Shown here piece after piece: positions 26,185-35,367 of a stretch of DNA of 56,527 nucleotides. Numbering within the stretch: the stretch's first letter is position 1; each line of letters starts with the position of its first letter. Below the pieces are notes generated by a model. The model searched no databases. It was not told where the DNA came from and worked only from the letters and a program-made list of their open reading frames with translations. This DNA is from Streptomyces sp. SID8352 (GTDB lineage: Bacteria > Actinomycetota > Actinomycetes > Streptomycetales > Streptomycetaceae). The DNA is taken from assembly GCF_009862265.1 (NCBI RefSeq), contig NZ_WWGX01000081.1:1-56527 (forward strand), in the 5' to 3' direction. A program made the translations under genes and the position numbers.

Positions 26185-26203
26185 GTTCTCCGCACCCCCG
26201 CGG

Positions 26204-28768
26204 TCAGTCCGTGGCGATGGCGTTCAGGACGTTCATCCGGCCCGCCCGGAAGGCCGGGACCAGCGCGGCGAACAGGCCCACGAAGGCCGAGCCCACGAAG
26301 ACGCCGATGATCGTCGGCCACGGGATGTCGAGGACGTTCAGGCCCTCCAGGGCGAGCAGCTTCTGCGCCGTGGTGCCCCAGCCCAGGCCCAGTCCCAGGC
26401 CCAGCAGGGCGCCGAAGAGGGCGATCACGACGGACTCCATGCGGATCATCCGGCGGAGCTGGCGGCGCGAGAGGCCGATGGCCCGCATCAGGCCGATCTC
26501 CCGGGTCCGCTCGACCACCGAGAGGGCCAGGGTGTTCACCACGCCCAGGACCGCCACGATGATCGCCAGGGCGAGCAGGCCGTAGACCATGTTCAGCAGC
26601 TGGCCGACCTGGTCCTGGAGCTCCTTCTTGTAGTCGCTCTGGTCGCGCACCTGGTACTGCGGGTAGTCGTGGAGGGCCTTCTTCAGCGCGGCGTAGGCCT
26701 GCGTCTCCTGGCCGTCCGCGGCCTTGGCGAACATGATCAGGTTCGGCGGGACCTTCTCGGCCGGGAGGTACTTCCGCATCGTGTCGATGCTGATGTACCG
26801 GGCCCCCTGGTCGATGGCGACGTCGTCGTCGGTGATCGCGGCGACCTTCAGCTTCGCCGTGTCGCCGCCCTTGAAGGCGACGGTGACGGTGTCGCCGACG
26901 CGCACCCCGTACTTCTCGGCGTAGTCCGAGCCGACCGACATGGCGTCGGTGCCGTAGGCGTCCGCGAGGGTGCCCGCCGTGGTGGCGCGGCGCACGTCCT
27001 CGGCGTACGTCGGGTCGGCGGCGGTGAGGCCGTCGTCGTCGCTGCGGCCGTCGGCCAGGGTCAGCCGGGCGTCGATCGCCTTGTACCGGGTGACGTGGTC
27101 CAGTCCGGGCGTGTCGCGCATCGCCCGCTCGGCCTGCGGCACGATCGGCTGACGGCCCTCGACGATGAAGTCCGCGCCGACCGAGCGGTCCAGCTCGCTG
27201 GTGGCCGAGGCGACCATCGAGGAGCCGACCACCGACAGACAGGCCACCAGGGCCAGGCCGATCATCAGGGCGGCGCCGGTGGCGCCGGTGCGGCGCGGGT
27301 TGCGCAGGGCGTTGCGCTCGGCCATGCGGCCGACCGGACCGAAGGCCCGCAGCAGCACCGCGCTGATCACCCGGACGACCCCGCCCGCCAGCAGCGGGCC
27401 GATCGCGACGAAGCCGACCAGGGTGAGCACCACGCCGAGTCCGAGCATCGACGCGCCGGTGCTCGACGAGTCCGCCGTTCCGGCGGCGTAGAGGGCGGCG
27501 GCACCGGCGCCGGTGAGGACCAGGCCGATGATGCCCCGGACCAGTCCGGACCGGCCGTCGGCGGGGGTGCCCGCCTCGCGCAGGGCGGCCATCGGGGAGA
27601 TCCTGCCGGCCCGCCGGGCGGGCAGGTAGGCGGCCAGCACGGTGACCACCACGCCGAGGACCATGCCGGCCACGGGGGTCGTCGCCTTGACGGTCAGGTC
27701 GTCCGTGGACAGCTCCATGCCCGTCATCGCCATCAGCTTCATCAGGCCGACGGCGATGCCGATCCCGGCCCCGACGCCGAGCAGCGAGCCGACCAGGCCG
27801 AGGAGCAGCGCCTCGACCAGCACCGAGCGGTTGACCTGCCGCCGGGAGGAGCCGATGGCCCGCATCAGGCCGATCTCCCGGGTGCGCTGGGCGACCAGCA
27901 TGGAGAAGGTGTTGACGATCAGGAAGATGCCGACCAGGAAGGCGATCCCGGCGAAGCCGAGCATGGCGTACTTGATGACGTCCATGAACTCGCCGACCTC
28001 CGCGCGGTTCGCGTCGGCGTTCTCCTCGGCCGTCTGGACCTCGTAGTCACCCGCGCCCAGGGCCGCGGTGACGTCCCGCTTGAGCCGCGCGTCGTCGACG
28101 CCGTCCGCGGCGGTGACGTCGACCTGGGTGTACCGGTCGGTGGCGCCGAGCAGGCGGTGCTGCGCGGTGGCGGTGTCGAAGTAGACCACCGCGGCGCCGG
28201 GGTTGGTGACCTTGAAGGCGGCGACGCCCACGATCCGGGCGGTGAAGTCGCCGGTCTGCGCGATGGTGCGCAGTTCGTCGCCGATCTCCAGACCGTGCTT
28301 GTCGGCGGTGTCGGCGTCGACCAACACCTCCCCCGGGCCGCGCGGCTCGTGCCCGGACTCGATCTCCATCGACCGCAGCGCGCCCCTGCTCCAGTTGCCC
28401 GCGATCGTGGGGGCACCGCTGCTCGGGCCGACGTCTTTGTTGTCGCCGTTGACGACGGTCACGTCCATCGAGACCACGGCGCCCTCGACGGACTCGACAC
28501 CCTCGACGGAGCGGACCCGCTCCAGCAGCGAGGCGGGCAGCGACTCCGGCTTCCCCCGGCCCTGCGCCCCCTCGTCGGCGTCCTTGGGCAGGACCGTGAC
28601 GTCGGAGGCGGTGGCGGCGAACAGCTTGTCGAAGGTGGTGCCGACGGTGTCCGTGAACACCAGGGTGCCGCAGACGAACGCCACCGACAGCAGCACCGCC
28701 ACCGCCGACAGCGCCATGCGGCCCTTGTGCGCGAAGAAGTTGCGCAGGGAGGTTCTCACCACGGTCAT
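26204..28768 (-). CDS. ABC transporter permease, MacB/FtsX family (duplicated)
   Basis: This 854-residue membrane protein has a first helix near residues 17-40 and a large extracellular domain to about 265. Three helices follow, with the conserved cytoplasmic loop QRTREIGLMRAIGSSRRQV. The whole arrangement is then repeated, with a second extracellular domain and loop VERTREIGLMRAIGLSRRQL. Duplicated FtsX modules are typical of actinobacterial type VII ABC systems. These use ATP hydrolysis to move extracytoplasmic partners or export lipids or peptides rather than to import. The start overlaps the ATPase stop by four bases (ATGA). Substrate is unknown. Confidence 0.92.
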   Translation of the reverse strand: MTVVRTSLRNFFAHKGRMALSAVAVLLSVAFVCGTLVFTDTVGTTFDKLFAATASDVTVLPKDADEGAQGRGKPESLPASLLERVRSVEGVESVEGAVVSMDVTVVNGDNKDVGPSSGAPTIAGNWSRGALRSMEIESGHEPRGPGEVLVDADTADKHGLEIGDELRTIAQTGDFTARIVGVAAFKVTNPGAAVVYFDTATAQHRLLGATDRYTQVDVTAADGVDDARLKRDVTAALGAGDYEVQTAEENADANRAEVGEFMDVIKYAMLGFAGIAFLVGIFLIVNTFSMLVAQRTREIGLMRAIGSSRRQVNRSVLVEALLLGLVGSLLGVGAGIGIAVGLMKLMAMTGMELSTDDLTVKATTPVAGMVLGVVVTVLAAYLPARRAGRISPMAALREAGTPADGRSGLVRGIIGLVLTGAGAAALYAAGTADSSSTGASMLGLGVVLTLVGFVAIGPLLAGGVVRVISAVLLRAFGPVGRMAERNALRNPRRTGATGAALMIGLALVACLSVVGSSMVASATSELDRSVGADFIVEGRQPIVPQAERAMRDTPGLDHVTRYKAIDARLTLADGRSDDDGLTAADPTYAEDVRRATTAGTLADAYGTDAMSVGSDYAEKYGVRVGDTVTVAFKGGDTAKLKVAAITDDDVAIDQGARYISIDTMRKYLPAEKVPPNLIMFAKAADGQETQAYAALKKALHDYPQYQVRDQSDYKKELQDQVGQLLNMVYGLLALAIIVAVLGVVNTLALSVVERTREIGLMRAIGLSRRQLRRMIRMESVVIALFGALLGLGLGLGWGTTAQKLLALEGLNVLDIPWPTIIGVFVGSAFVGLFAALVPAFRAGRMNVLNAIATD

Positions 28769-29553
28769 GACGTGCGCCCCCGGGCGTCGAAGTCCTTCAT
28801 GCGGTCGAGGACGGCCTCCGCGGTGGGGCGGTGCATCTCGTCGACGATGCGGCCGTCGGCGAGGTACAGCACCCGGTCCGCGTGGCTGGCGGCGACCGGG
28901 TCGTGGGTGACCATCACGATGGTCTGGCCCAGCTCGTCGACGGAGCGGCGCAGGAAGCCCAGCACCTCGGCCCCGGCCCGCGAGTCGAGGTTGCCGGTCG
29001 GCTCGTCCCCGAAGATGATCTCGGGCCGGGCGGCCAGCGCCCGGGCCACCGCGACCCGCTGCTGCTGGCCGCCGGAGAGCTGGTTCGGGCGGTGCTTGAG
29101 CCGGCCGGCCAGGCCCACGGTCTCCACGACCCGGTCCAGCCACGCCTGGTCCGGCCTGCGGCCGGCGATGTCCATGGGGAGGGTGATGTTCTCGATGGCG
29201 TTCAGCGTCGGCAGCAGGTTGAACGCCTGGAAGATGAAGCCGATGCGGTCCCGGCGCAGCCGCGTCAGCTTCTTGTCCTTCAGGCCGGTGATCTCGGTGT
29301 CGTCGAGATGGATGCTGCCGGACGTCACGGTGTCCAGACCGGCCAGGCAGTGCATCAGGGTGGACTTGCCGGAGCCCGAGGGCCCCATGATCGCGGTGAA
29401 CCGGCCGCGGTCGATGTCCACGTCCACGTGGTCGAGGGCGACGACCCGGGTCTCCCCCGAGCCGTACGCCTTGACTATCTGCCGGGCCCTCGCGGCGACG
29501 GCCGTAGGCCCTCCAGTGCTCCCCTGCCTGGGAATGGTCACGGCCGATGTCAT
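28765..29553 (-). CDS. ABC transporter ATP-binding protein, MacB/LolD type
   Basis: This 262-residue ATPase powers the adjoining permease. Walker A is GPSGSGKST, the Q-loop lies in FIFQAFNLLP, the signature is LSGGQQQRVAVARA, Walker B is IIFGDEP and the H-loop is VTHD. The spacing and FQAFNLLP match the LolD/MacB subfamily. The ATG at 29553 has AGGAG eight bases upstream; the much longer open frame upstream is not protein-like. It is the first gene of the two-gene operon. Confidence 0.94.
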   Translation of the reverse strand: MTSAVTIPRQGSTGGPTAVAARARQIVKAYGSGETRVVALDHVDVDIDRGRFTAIMGPSGSGKSTLMHCLAGLDTVTSGSIHLDDTEITGLKDKKLTRLRRDRIGFIFQAFNLLPTLNAIENITLPMDIAGRRPDQAWLDRVVETVGLAGRLKHRPNQLSGGQQQRVAVARALAARPEIIFGDEPTGNLDSRAGAEVLGFLRRSVDELGQTIVMVTHDPVAASHADRVLYLADGRIVDEMHRPTAEAVLDRMKDFDARGRTS

Positions 29554-30121
29554 CTCATGTCTCCTATATCGGTTGTCCGACGGGCCGCCGGTGCCGTCCG
29601 GCCGCTCCGCGCGGGGCGGTGCGGCCGGTGCCCGGTCGGTGCCGGTGCCCGGTCGGTGCGTTTCCGGCCGTACGGCCGGGAGGGTGCGGCGCCGACCGGT
29701 GCCGCCGCCGTGCGCGGCGGTCCCGTCCGGGCCCGCGGTGCGGTGGGCGCCGCCCCGGTCGCGTCCCGGGCCCCGTCCCCGCACGGAAGAGTCTGCCGGG
29801 GGCAGGGGGTCCACCGCGCTGGTGCTCGGCGCACTCTTCACCGGGGGAAAACCCCACCCCCGCGGCTCCGGTTCACCGCCCCGCCGCGCATCACCAGACT
29901 AGGGAGACCACCGCCCTCCCCACGTCCTCCGCCGGTACGACCTCTCCCCCAGCCGCAGTACGGAGCATCCCCTAGGGGCAGTCAGCCCCTCGGTGCACCT
30001 CGTCTCGGGGTCGCCTCCCCCGCCGGTAGCACCCGGTCTCCACCCCGACGTCACGTCAACTCGCTTAAGGAGAAGGGGAGTCCGCCGTTCCGAGCGATGG
30101 GCGGCGGAGGTCCCGCGGGTG
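29554..30121. other. Leader and promoter region of the ABC exporter operon
   Basis: This 568-base stretch contains no supported gene. From 29570 to 29900 it is low-complexity G/C with repeated CCGGTGCC-type motifs. A compact palindrome cluster lies at 29969-29990 (separate entry). The coiled-coil gene on the right ends at 30122 with no obvious strong hairpin after it. Confidence 0.5.
29969..29990. promoter_or_regulatory. Overlapping palindromes CCCCTAGGGG and AGGGGC-5-GCCCCT
   Basis: Two inverted repeats share the central AGGGG: CCCCTAGGGG at 29969-29978 and AGGGGC/GCCCCT at 29974-29979 and 29985-29990. This mutually exclusive arrangement could be an operator for the ABC exporter genes 420 bases downstream. 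No regulator is known from the sequence. Confidence 0.35.
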
Positions 30122-31024
30122 TCAGGGGTGACGCTCGGCCAGTTCCTCCGCCCGGCCGGACAGCGCCTGGAGGCGGGCCCGCACGGTCTCCATCTCGGCC
30201 TGTACCGCGTCCCAGAGTTCCCCGTGCTCGCGCAGCACCCGCTCGGTCTCCCGGGCGCTCTCCCGGGCCCGCGCCGTGGCCGCCCCGATCAGCTCGGCCG
30301 CCCGCTCCCCGGCCTCCTCGTCGCGGCGCCCGGCCTCCGCCTCGGCCTCGGCCAGCTCGTGGCGGGCCGCCGCGAGTTCCCGCTCGGCCGCCTCCGCCAG
30401 CTCCGCCCGGCGGGCGTCCAGGCCCGCGATCCGCCTGGCGTCCGCCCGCTCGGCCCCGGCCAGCGCCTCGGCGTGCTCCCGGCCCTGTCCGGAGAGGGTG
30501 CCCCCGGCCCGCCGCCGGGCCTCGCGCACCAGCGCCAGCGCCTCCCGGCGCCCGGCCTTCGCCTCGCGCCGGGTGGTGATCCGCAGCGCGTCGGCCTCGG
30601 CCCGCGCCGCGAGCAGCCGCTGCCGGACCCACTCGTCGGCCCGGGTCCGCACCGCGGCGGCGTCCGCCTCCGCCGCCCCGAGCACGGCGTCGGCGTACGC
30701 CCCGGCCTCCTCCCGCGCCTCGCGCGCGGCACCGCGGGCGCCCTCGCGCAGCGCCTCCGCCTCCTCCTCGGCCAGGGCGAGCAGGCGCCGCGCCCGCTCC
30801 CCCAGCCCCTCGTACGTCTGCGGGGCGAGCCCGGCGACCGTCTCCCGCAGCCCTTCCAGTTCCTCGCCCATCTCCCGGGCCAGCACCGTCAGCCGGGCGG
30901 CCCGCTCCCAGGCGGCGTCCCGCGCCAGGGACATCTCCCCGAAGCGGGCGTCGACCCGGTCGGGCCGGTAACCGCGCCCCCGTACGGCCGTGAATCCGTG
31001 CGGCGACGCCGATGCGCTGCTCAT
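30122..31024 (-). CDS. Coiled-coil protein, DivIVA/FilP-like
   Basis: This 300-residue protein is almost entirely Ala/Glu/Arg heptads from residue 30 to the end. The N-terminus (HGFTAVRGRGYRPDRVDARF) resembles the short conserved head of DivIVA and of Streptomyces Scy/FilP-type coiled-coil proteins, often annotated as cellulose-binding protein. These form cytoskeletal filaments or polar assemblies. No signal peptide or transmembrane helix is present. It ends LAERHP. It might organise polar growth; the exact role is unknown. GGGG lies seven to ten bases before the ATG. Confidence 0.8.
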   Translation of the reverse strand: MSSASASPHGFTAVRGRGYRPDRVDARFGEMSLARDAAWERAARLTVLAREMGEELEGLRETVAGLAPQTYEGLGERARRLLALAEEEAEALREGARGAAREAREEAGAYADAVLGAAEADAAAVRTRADEWVRQRLLAARAEADALRITTRREAKAGRREALALVREARRRAGGTLSGQGREHAEALAGAERADARRIAGLDARRAELAEAAERELAAARHELAEAEAEAGRRDEEAGERAAELIGAATARARESARETERVLREHGELWDAVQAEMETVRARLQALSGRAEELAERHP

Positions 31025-31574
31025 GCCGGTACCCCTGTTCCGCCCGTCGCGACTACTGCCTCACCCGATTCCATGACAATCAGCGGATATCTTGGCGGAG
31101 CGGATCAAGCGCGCATAATCCGACACTCCGGGTGAGAGGGGCGCGAGGAAGCGCGGAAGGCGGAGCACGACGGGGCGCACGGAAGCCGCACGCGGTCGGC
31201 GCACCGCCCCGGCACCGCCCCGGCCCCCTCCCGGAGGGGGCGCCGGACACGCCGGAACACATCGGGGACGCCCCGAACGGGCGAGGCGGGACGGCACCGC
31301 CGGGGGCCTCGCCGGTGGGGGGGGAAGGGCCCAGCCGTACGGGGGACAGCTGCGGGGGTGTCCCCTACGGAAGCCGTCAGGGGTGGCCGCGCGAGGGCGG
31401 TGGGCACACGGGCCTGCGACGGCAACCCCTGCGGGGGCGGGGCGGAACCCCGCGGGGAAGAGGAACAGGGGCCGGGGGTGCCGGAAGAACCGGGGAAAGG
31501 GACGGGGCCGGGCCCGGGTCTCCTCACGGAGGAGTGGCCGGGACCGGCCCCGTCGGGGTGTCAGCGGGGGCGGG
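31025..31574. other. Intergenic region between the coiled-coil gene and the SUKH-4 fusion gene
   Basis: No gene is supported in these 550 bases. The segment 31060-31125 is A/T-richer (for example CAGCGGATATCTTGG and GCGCATAATCC) and probably holds the promoter of the coiled-coil gene. A small hairpin (GCCCCCTC/GAGGGGGC, 31223-31241) lies further on. The remainder is G-rich low complexity, which is also the 3' side of the SUKH-4 fusion gene. Confidence 0.5.
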
Positions 31575-34199
31575 TCAGAGCAGTCCGTCCCACATCTGCT
31601 CCAGCAGCACCGACCACCAGCTCTCCGGCGAGCCCAGCGCCGCCGGGTCCAGCGAGGCCAGTTGCGCCTGGAAGTCCACCGTCCAGCGGCCCGCCTGCTC
31701 CTGGTTCAGCCCGAAGCGGAGCCGCCACATCCGGCCCAGCAGCGCCAGGCAGCGCGCGAACTCCGGCAGCCCGGTGTTCACGAACTGCGGCGGCACGGGC
31801 GCTCCGCCCGGCCCCGCCTCCACCGGTACCGCCACGATGTTCGCCGTGCCGTACTGCACGCACACCGCCCGGCCGAAGTCGCTGCCGACGACGAGGTAGG
31901 AGCCCGCGTCCGGGGCGGGCCGCACCCCGCGCTCGGCCGCCAGCTCCGCCAGCGTCGGCACCGGGCGGCCCGGCTGGGCCTGGGCCCAGAAGAAGGGGCC
32001 CATGTCCATCGGCAGCCCCGCCGCGACCAGCGTGTGCGCCACCACCGGCGGCACCCCCTGGCGGGAGACGGCGGCCTGCTCGAACCGGAAGACGCCCGGC
32101 CCGAAGGCACCCGCCAGCTCCTGCCCGATGCCCTCCGGCGGGACCGGCGGCGCCGGCTGCACCGGGGGCAGCGGAGCGCGCACCGGCGCCGGGCGGGCCG
32201 GTCCGTCGGCCACCTGGTGCAGCTCGCCCTGGTGGGCCAGGAGCTGCGCCATGCCCTGCTGACGGCTCGCGTGGTCGGTGCCGTACGGGGCGATGGACGT
32301 GATCCGCGCCTGCGGCCACTGCTCCCGGATCATCCGCGCGCAGTAGGCGCCCGGCAGTTCGCAGGACTCCAGCTCGGTGTGCAGCTCCAGCACCTGGTCC
32401 GGCGGCACGTTCATGGCGCGCAGCTCGTGGAAGATCTGCCACTCCGGGTGCGGTGTGCCCGGCGCCGAGCGCCGGATGAGCTGCTGCTCGGACCCGTCCT
32501 GGGCGCGGTAGCGCAGCACCGCCTGGTACCCGGGGCCGACGATCGGCCGGCCGGGCGGCGGCTGCGGGTAGCCGTAGCCGGGCGGCGCGGGCTGCGGCGC
32601 CCCGGGCGGAACGGCACCCGCCGGGACCCCGGGGGCCGGGGGCGGCGGCGGCACGGCGGGCCCGGAGACGGGGGGCGCGGCGAGCATCGTCTCCGCGTGG
32701 TGCACGGCACCGCCCGCGCCGCCCGCCGAGGCACCGGGCGCGGCCGGGCGGCCGGGCGGCGCGGGCACGCCCCCGGGACGGCCCGGGTCGGCCAGCATCG
32801 TGGCGGCGTGGTGCGCCCCGCCCGGCGGGGTCGCCCCGGGGGGCGGCGGGGTGCCGGGGGCGGCCGGGGGCGGGGTGCCCTGCGGGGGCGTGCCCGGTCC
32901 GCCGGGGCCGAGGGAGGAGACGAGCTGGGTCGGCGCGTAGCCTCCGGCCGTCGCGCCGGGCGCCGGGGGCGGGGTGCCGTCCGGCCGCGCGCCCGGAACG
33001 CCCGGGGCGCCCGGCGGATGCGGGACGCCCGAGGGGCGGCGCGGCGGGGGCGCCGCCCTGCTGGTCGCGGCGTCGGCGATGTCCCCCGCGTTCGGCGCCG
33101 GGTGACGGGCGGCGGGGTCCTGCCCGGCCCCGGGCGGCGGGGTGCCGGGCACCGCGGGGGCGCCCGGCGGGGGCGTCGCGGACCCGGGCACGGGGCCCGG
33201 CGGCGGGGCGCCCGGCGCGGCGGGCACGGACGGCGCGGCGCCCCCGCCCACGGCACCGGTGGCGGCGTCCCGCGCTCCGGGCGTGCCCGGTGCTCCCGGC
33301 GCGGCGGGGTCGTCCAGCGCGGGCGCCAGGGCCGTCGCCGGGAGCCCGCTGCCGCCCGACATCAGCGTCGTCCTGGCCTCCGACCCCGGCGGCGGGGTGT
33401 CCTCGGGGCCGAGCACCGACAGCGGCGGCGAGAACACCGTCTCGGGCAGCGGCACCGAGCGGTCCTCACCCGCGTCGGCGGCGGTGGTGTCCGTTCCCGT
33501 CCAGGGCGTCGCCCCGGCGGGCACCGCCGGGGCGCCCGCCCCCCCGGTGTCCGCGCCGCCGTCGGCGGCCGGTGCGGCGGACGGCCAGGCCGAGCCGCCC
33601 TCCGGCGCGCCCGGTGCCGGGGTGCCGGGGGCCGGGGTGCCGTCCATGGGCACGCCCGCCAGGGTCTCGGCGAGACCGGGGTCCGCGCCGCCAACGGGGG
33701 CGTCGCCGCCCGGGGCCCCGCCGGTGCGCTCCCCGGCGCCGTGGTCACCGGTGCCGTGGTCTCCGGTGCTGTGGTCTCCGGTGCCGTCGTCCCGGGCGTC
33801 GCGGTCCCCGCCCCTGCGGTCCGGGATGCCCAGCCTGTCCGCCGCCTCCTGGAGCCACTCCGGGGGGCTCAGCAGGAACGACGTCTGGTTGAGGTCCATC
33901 CGGGCCGCCGGTGCCGGAGCCGGTTCCCCGGCCTCCTCGGCGCGGCCGTACTCCTCCTCGTACCGGCGGATCACCTCGCCCACCGGCAGGGCGGGCCACA
34001 GCGTGGCCTCGCCGCTGTCCCGCGCGATCACCAGCCGCTGCAGGCCCCCGTCGGAGCGCGGCCCCTCGGGCCGGTCCTCGGCCCACACCACGAACCCCAG
34101 GCCGAACTCCCGCACCCGCACCTCGCGGTGCTGGTACGCGGGCACGTCGCCGTTGACCCATTCCTCGGCGCGCTCCTGCGCCTGCGCGAACGTCACCAT
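31575..34199 (-). CDS. Deaminase-like domain fused to SUKH-4 immunity domain
   Basis: This is an 874-residue multidomain protein. Residues 1-85 (WVNGDVPAYQHREV, then RLVIARDSGEATLWP) resemble the Imm35/YrhB-like fold. Residues 110-545 are a Pro/Ala/Gly-rich linker with repeated TMLA motifs. Residues 550-650 resemble a nucleic-acid deaminase of the XOO_2897 type, with zinc-ligand candidates HPE (near 585) and ESCELPGAYC (near 610). Residues 690-874 match the SUKH-4 immunity fold (PQFVNTGLPEFARCLALLG). There is no signal peptide. The ATG at 34199 has GGGGGAG upstream and follows the nuclease-SUKH gene by seven bases. Family annotation would be SUKH-4 immunity protein. The deaminase reading is my inference from the ligand spacing. 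Confidence 0.8.
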   Translation of the reverse strand: MVTFAQAQERAEEWVNGDVPAYQHREVRVREFGLGFVVWAEDRPEGPRSDGGLQRLVIARDSGEATLWPALPVGEVIRRYEEEYGRAEEAGEPAPAPAARMDLNQTSFLLSPPEWLQEAADRLGIPDRRGGDRDARDDGTGDHSTGDHGTGDHGAGERTGGAPGGDAPVGGADPGLAETLAGVPMDGTPAPGTPAPGAPEGGSAWPSAAPAADGGADTGGAGAPAVPAGATPWTGTDTTAADAGEDRSVPLPETVFSPPLSVLGPEDTPPPGSEARTTLMSGGSGLPATALAPALDDPAAPGAPGTPGARDAATGAVGGGAAPSVPAAPGAPPPGPVPGSATPPPGAPAVPGTPPPGAGQDPAARHPAPNAGDIADAATSRAAPPPRRPSGVPHPPGAPGVPGARPDGTPPPAPGATAGGYAPTQLVSSLGPGGPGTPPQGTPPPAAPGTPPPPGATPPGGAHHAATMLADPGRPGGVPAPPGRPAAPGASAGGAGGAVHHAETMLAAPPVSGPAVPPPPPAPGVPAGAVPPGAPQPAPPGYGYPQPPPGRPIVGPGYQAVLRYRAQDGSEQQLIRRSAPGTPHPEWQIFHELRAMNVPPDQVLELHTELESCELPGAYCARMIREQWPQARITSIAPYGTDHASRQQGMAQLLAHQGELHQVADGPARPAPVRAPLPPVQPAPPVPPEGIGQELAGAFGPGVFRFEQAAVSRQGVPPVVAHTLVAAGLPMDMGPFFWAQAQPGRPVPTLAELAAERGVRPAPDAGSYLVVGSDFGRAVCVQYGTANIVAVPVEAGPGGAPVPPQFVNTGLPEFARCLALLGRMWRLRFGLNQEQAGRWTVDFQAQLASLDPAALGSPESWWSVLLEQMWDGLL

Positions 34200-34206
34200 C
34201 GTCAGC

Positions 34207-35199
34207 TCACTCCCCCACGGGCGACGCCATGGGCACCACACGCGCGAATCCGCCGTCCACCATCAGGTTCGCCACCGTCTCCAGCTCGGGCGGGGAGCCC
34301 GCCAGCCGGGACAGGAAGGCGTCGAAGTCGTCACCGCACGGCAGCAGCAGCCGCTCCACCCGCTCCGCCGGGGCCCACGAGGGGTCGACGTCCCGCGCGT
34401 CGTCGTAGGCGCAGAACCACACCGAACCGGTCCGCTCGCCCTTCACCTTCACGGCGAGCAGCCCGCCCTGGACGAACGCGACGCCCAGGTAGTCCTTGGT
34501 CAGGTGGTCCCGCAGGCACTTGTTGACGTACACCAGGTCGTTGACCGCCGCCTCCTCGCGCACCGTGAAGAACGGCTGGTCCACCAGGAGCCCCAGCTCG
34601 GCGTCGAGCGCGGTGCCCACCGGGGCGCAGCCGCCGGCCGCCTTGAGGAAGGACCGGTAGGCGCCGGGCAGCCGGTAGCCGAGATCCTCCTCGACCCCCT
34701 GGACCTGCTGCTCCGTCACCGCCACCCCCGACTTCGGCAGCCCGAAGTGCGCGGGGCGGGTGTCCTGGAGCGGGCGGGTGCCCCGCTTGCCGTGGTCCAC
34801 CGCCGTCGTCGCGATCCCGCCGTGGTGCCGCAGCAGCGCCTTGACCTCGACCGGGACCAGCTCCAGCCGCCGGGTCCCGGCCACGTGGTGCCACGTCCAG
34901 CCGTGCGGCGTCGCCACCGCCGGGACCGTCGCCCACAGCTCGTGGCCCGAGGCCGACAGCGCGGCGTTCGCCGACACGTAGTCCGTCAGCCGCAGTTCGT
35001 CGACGCCGAAGCCCTCCGGCGGCTCGGCGATCTCCGCGACCGCGCGGGCGTACGACGAGAAACCGGGGTGACCGCCCTCGTCCACCCGCACCCCTCTGGG
35101 GTGGCGGGCCGCCCGCACCGGGTCCGGGAAATGGACCACCTGTCCGGCGTAGGCCGCGTTCGGCGGCGCGGCTCGTCCCCCGGGCCGACCTGTCGTCAT
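34207..35199 (-). CDS. WHH-type nuclease domain fused to SMI1/KNR4 (SUKH-1) domain
   Basis: This is a 330-residue fusion. The N-terminal part has VVHFPDPVRAARHPRGVR, then GHPGFSSYA and WTWHHVAGTRRLELVP with W103-H104-H105, followed by LLRHHGG at 123-128. This is the pattern of the WHH clade of HNH/EndoVII nucleases known as polymorphic toxin tips. The C-terminal part (about 160-300: VTEQQVQGVEEDLGYRLPGA, YRSFLKAAGG) is SUKH-1. Toxin-like and immunity-like modules thus sit in one polypeptide with no export signal. The ATG at 35199 has AGGGGG upstream. It forms an operon with the SUKH-4 fusion gene. Confidence 0.85.
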   Translation of the reverse strand: MTTGRPGGRAAPPNAAYAGQVVHFPDPVRAARHPRGVRVDEGGHPGFSSYARAVAEIAEPPEGFGVDELRLTDYVSANAALSASGHELWATVPAVATPHGWTWHHVAGTRRLELVPVEVKALLRHHGGIATTAVDHGKRGTRPLQDTRPAHFGLPKSGVAVTEQQVQGVEEDLGYRLPGAYRSFLKAAGGCAPVGTALDAELGLLVDQPFFTVREEAAVNDLVYVNKCLRDHLTKDYLGVAFVQGGLLAVKVKGERTGSVWFCAYDDARDVDPSWAPAERVERLLLPCGDDFDAFLSRLAGSPPELETVANLMVDGGFARVVPMASPVGE

Positions 35200-35236
35200 G
35201 GCGGTTGCCCCCTGCGGCGTCTGTCTGTCTGCACTG

Positions 35237-35269
35237 GTCGTCACCGCCGCACCAAGGGGCGGTGACGAC
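35237..35269. promoter_or_regulatory. Inverted repeat GTCGTCACCGCC / GGCGGTGACGAC
   Basis: A perfect 12-base inverted repeat with a 9-base spacer lies 38 bases upstream of the nuclease-SUKH start. It faces the divergent deaminase gene, as expected for an operator shared by both operons. Confidence 0.55.
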
Positions 35270-35347
35270 AGCCTAAGCGGTACGGCGGAACCGGTCACCG
35301 GCACCGGCCGACCCGGCCGGGGACCGCCCCGCCGCCACCGTGACCAG

Positions 35348-35367
35348 CCGTCACCCTGTCGTGACGG
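35348..35367. promoter_or_regulatory. Inverted repeat CCGTCAC / GTGACGG
   Basis: A perfect 7-base inverted repeat with a 6-base spacer shares the GTCAC/GTGAC core with the repeat at 35237-35269. Additional single copies occur at about 35296 and 35340. It lies about 105 bases upstream of the deaminase start. Confidence 0.45.

Noticed and set aside
25565..26321. Several 160-360-codon frames between mfd and the ABC permease
   Set aside because: They are compositional artefacts: no conserved motif, no ribosome-binding site, and several overlap in different phases.
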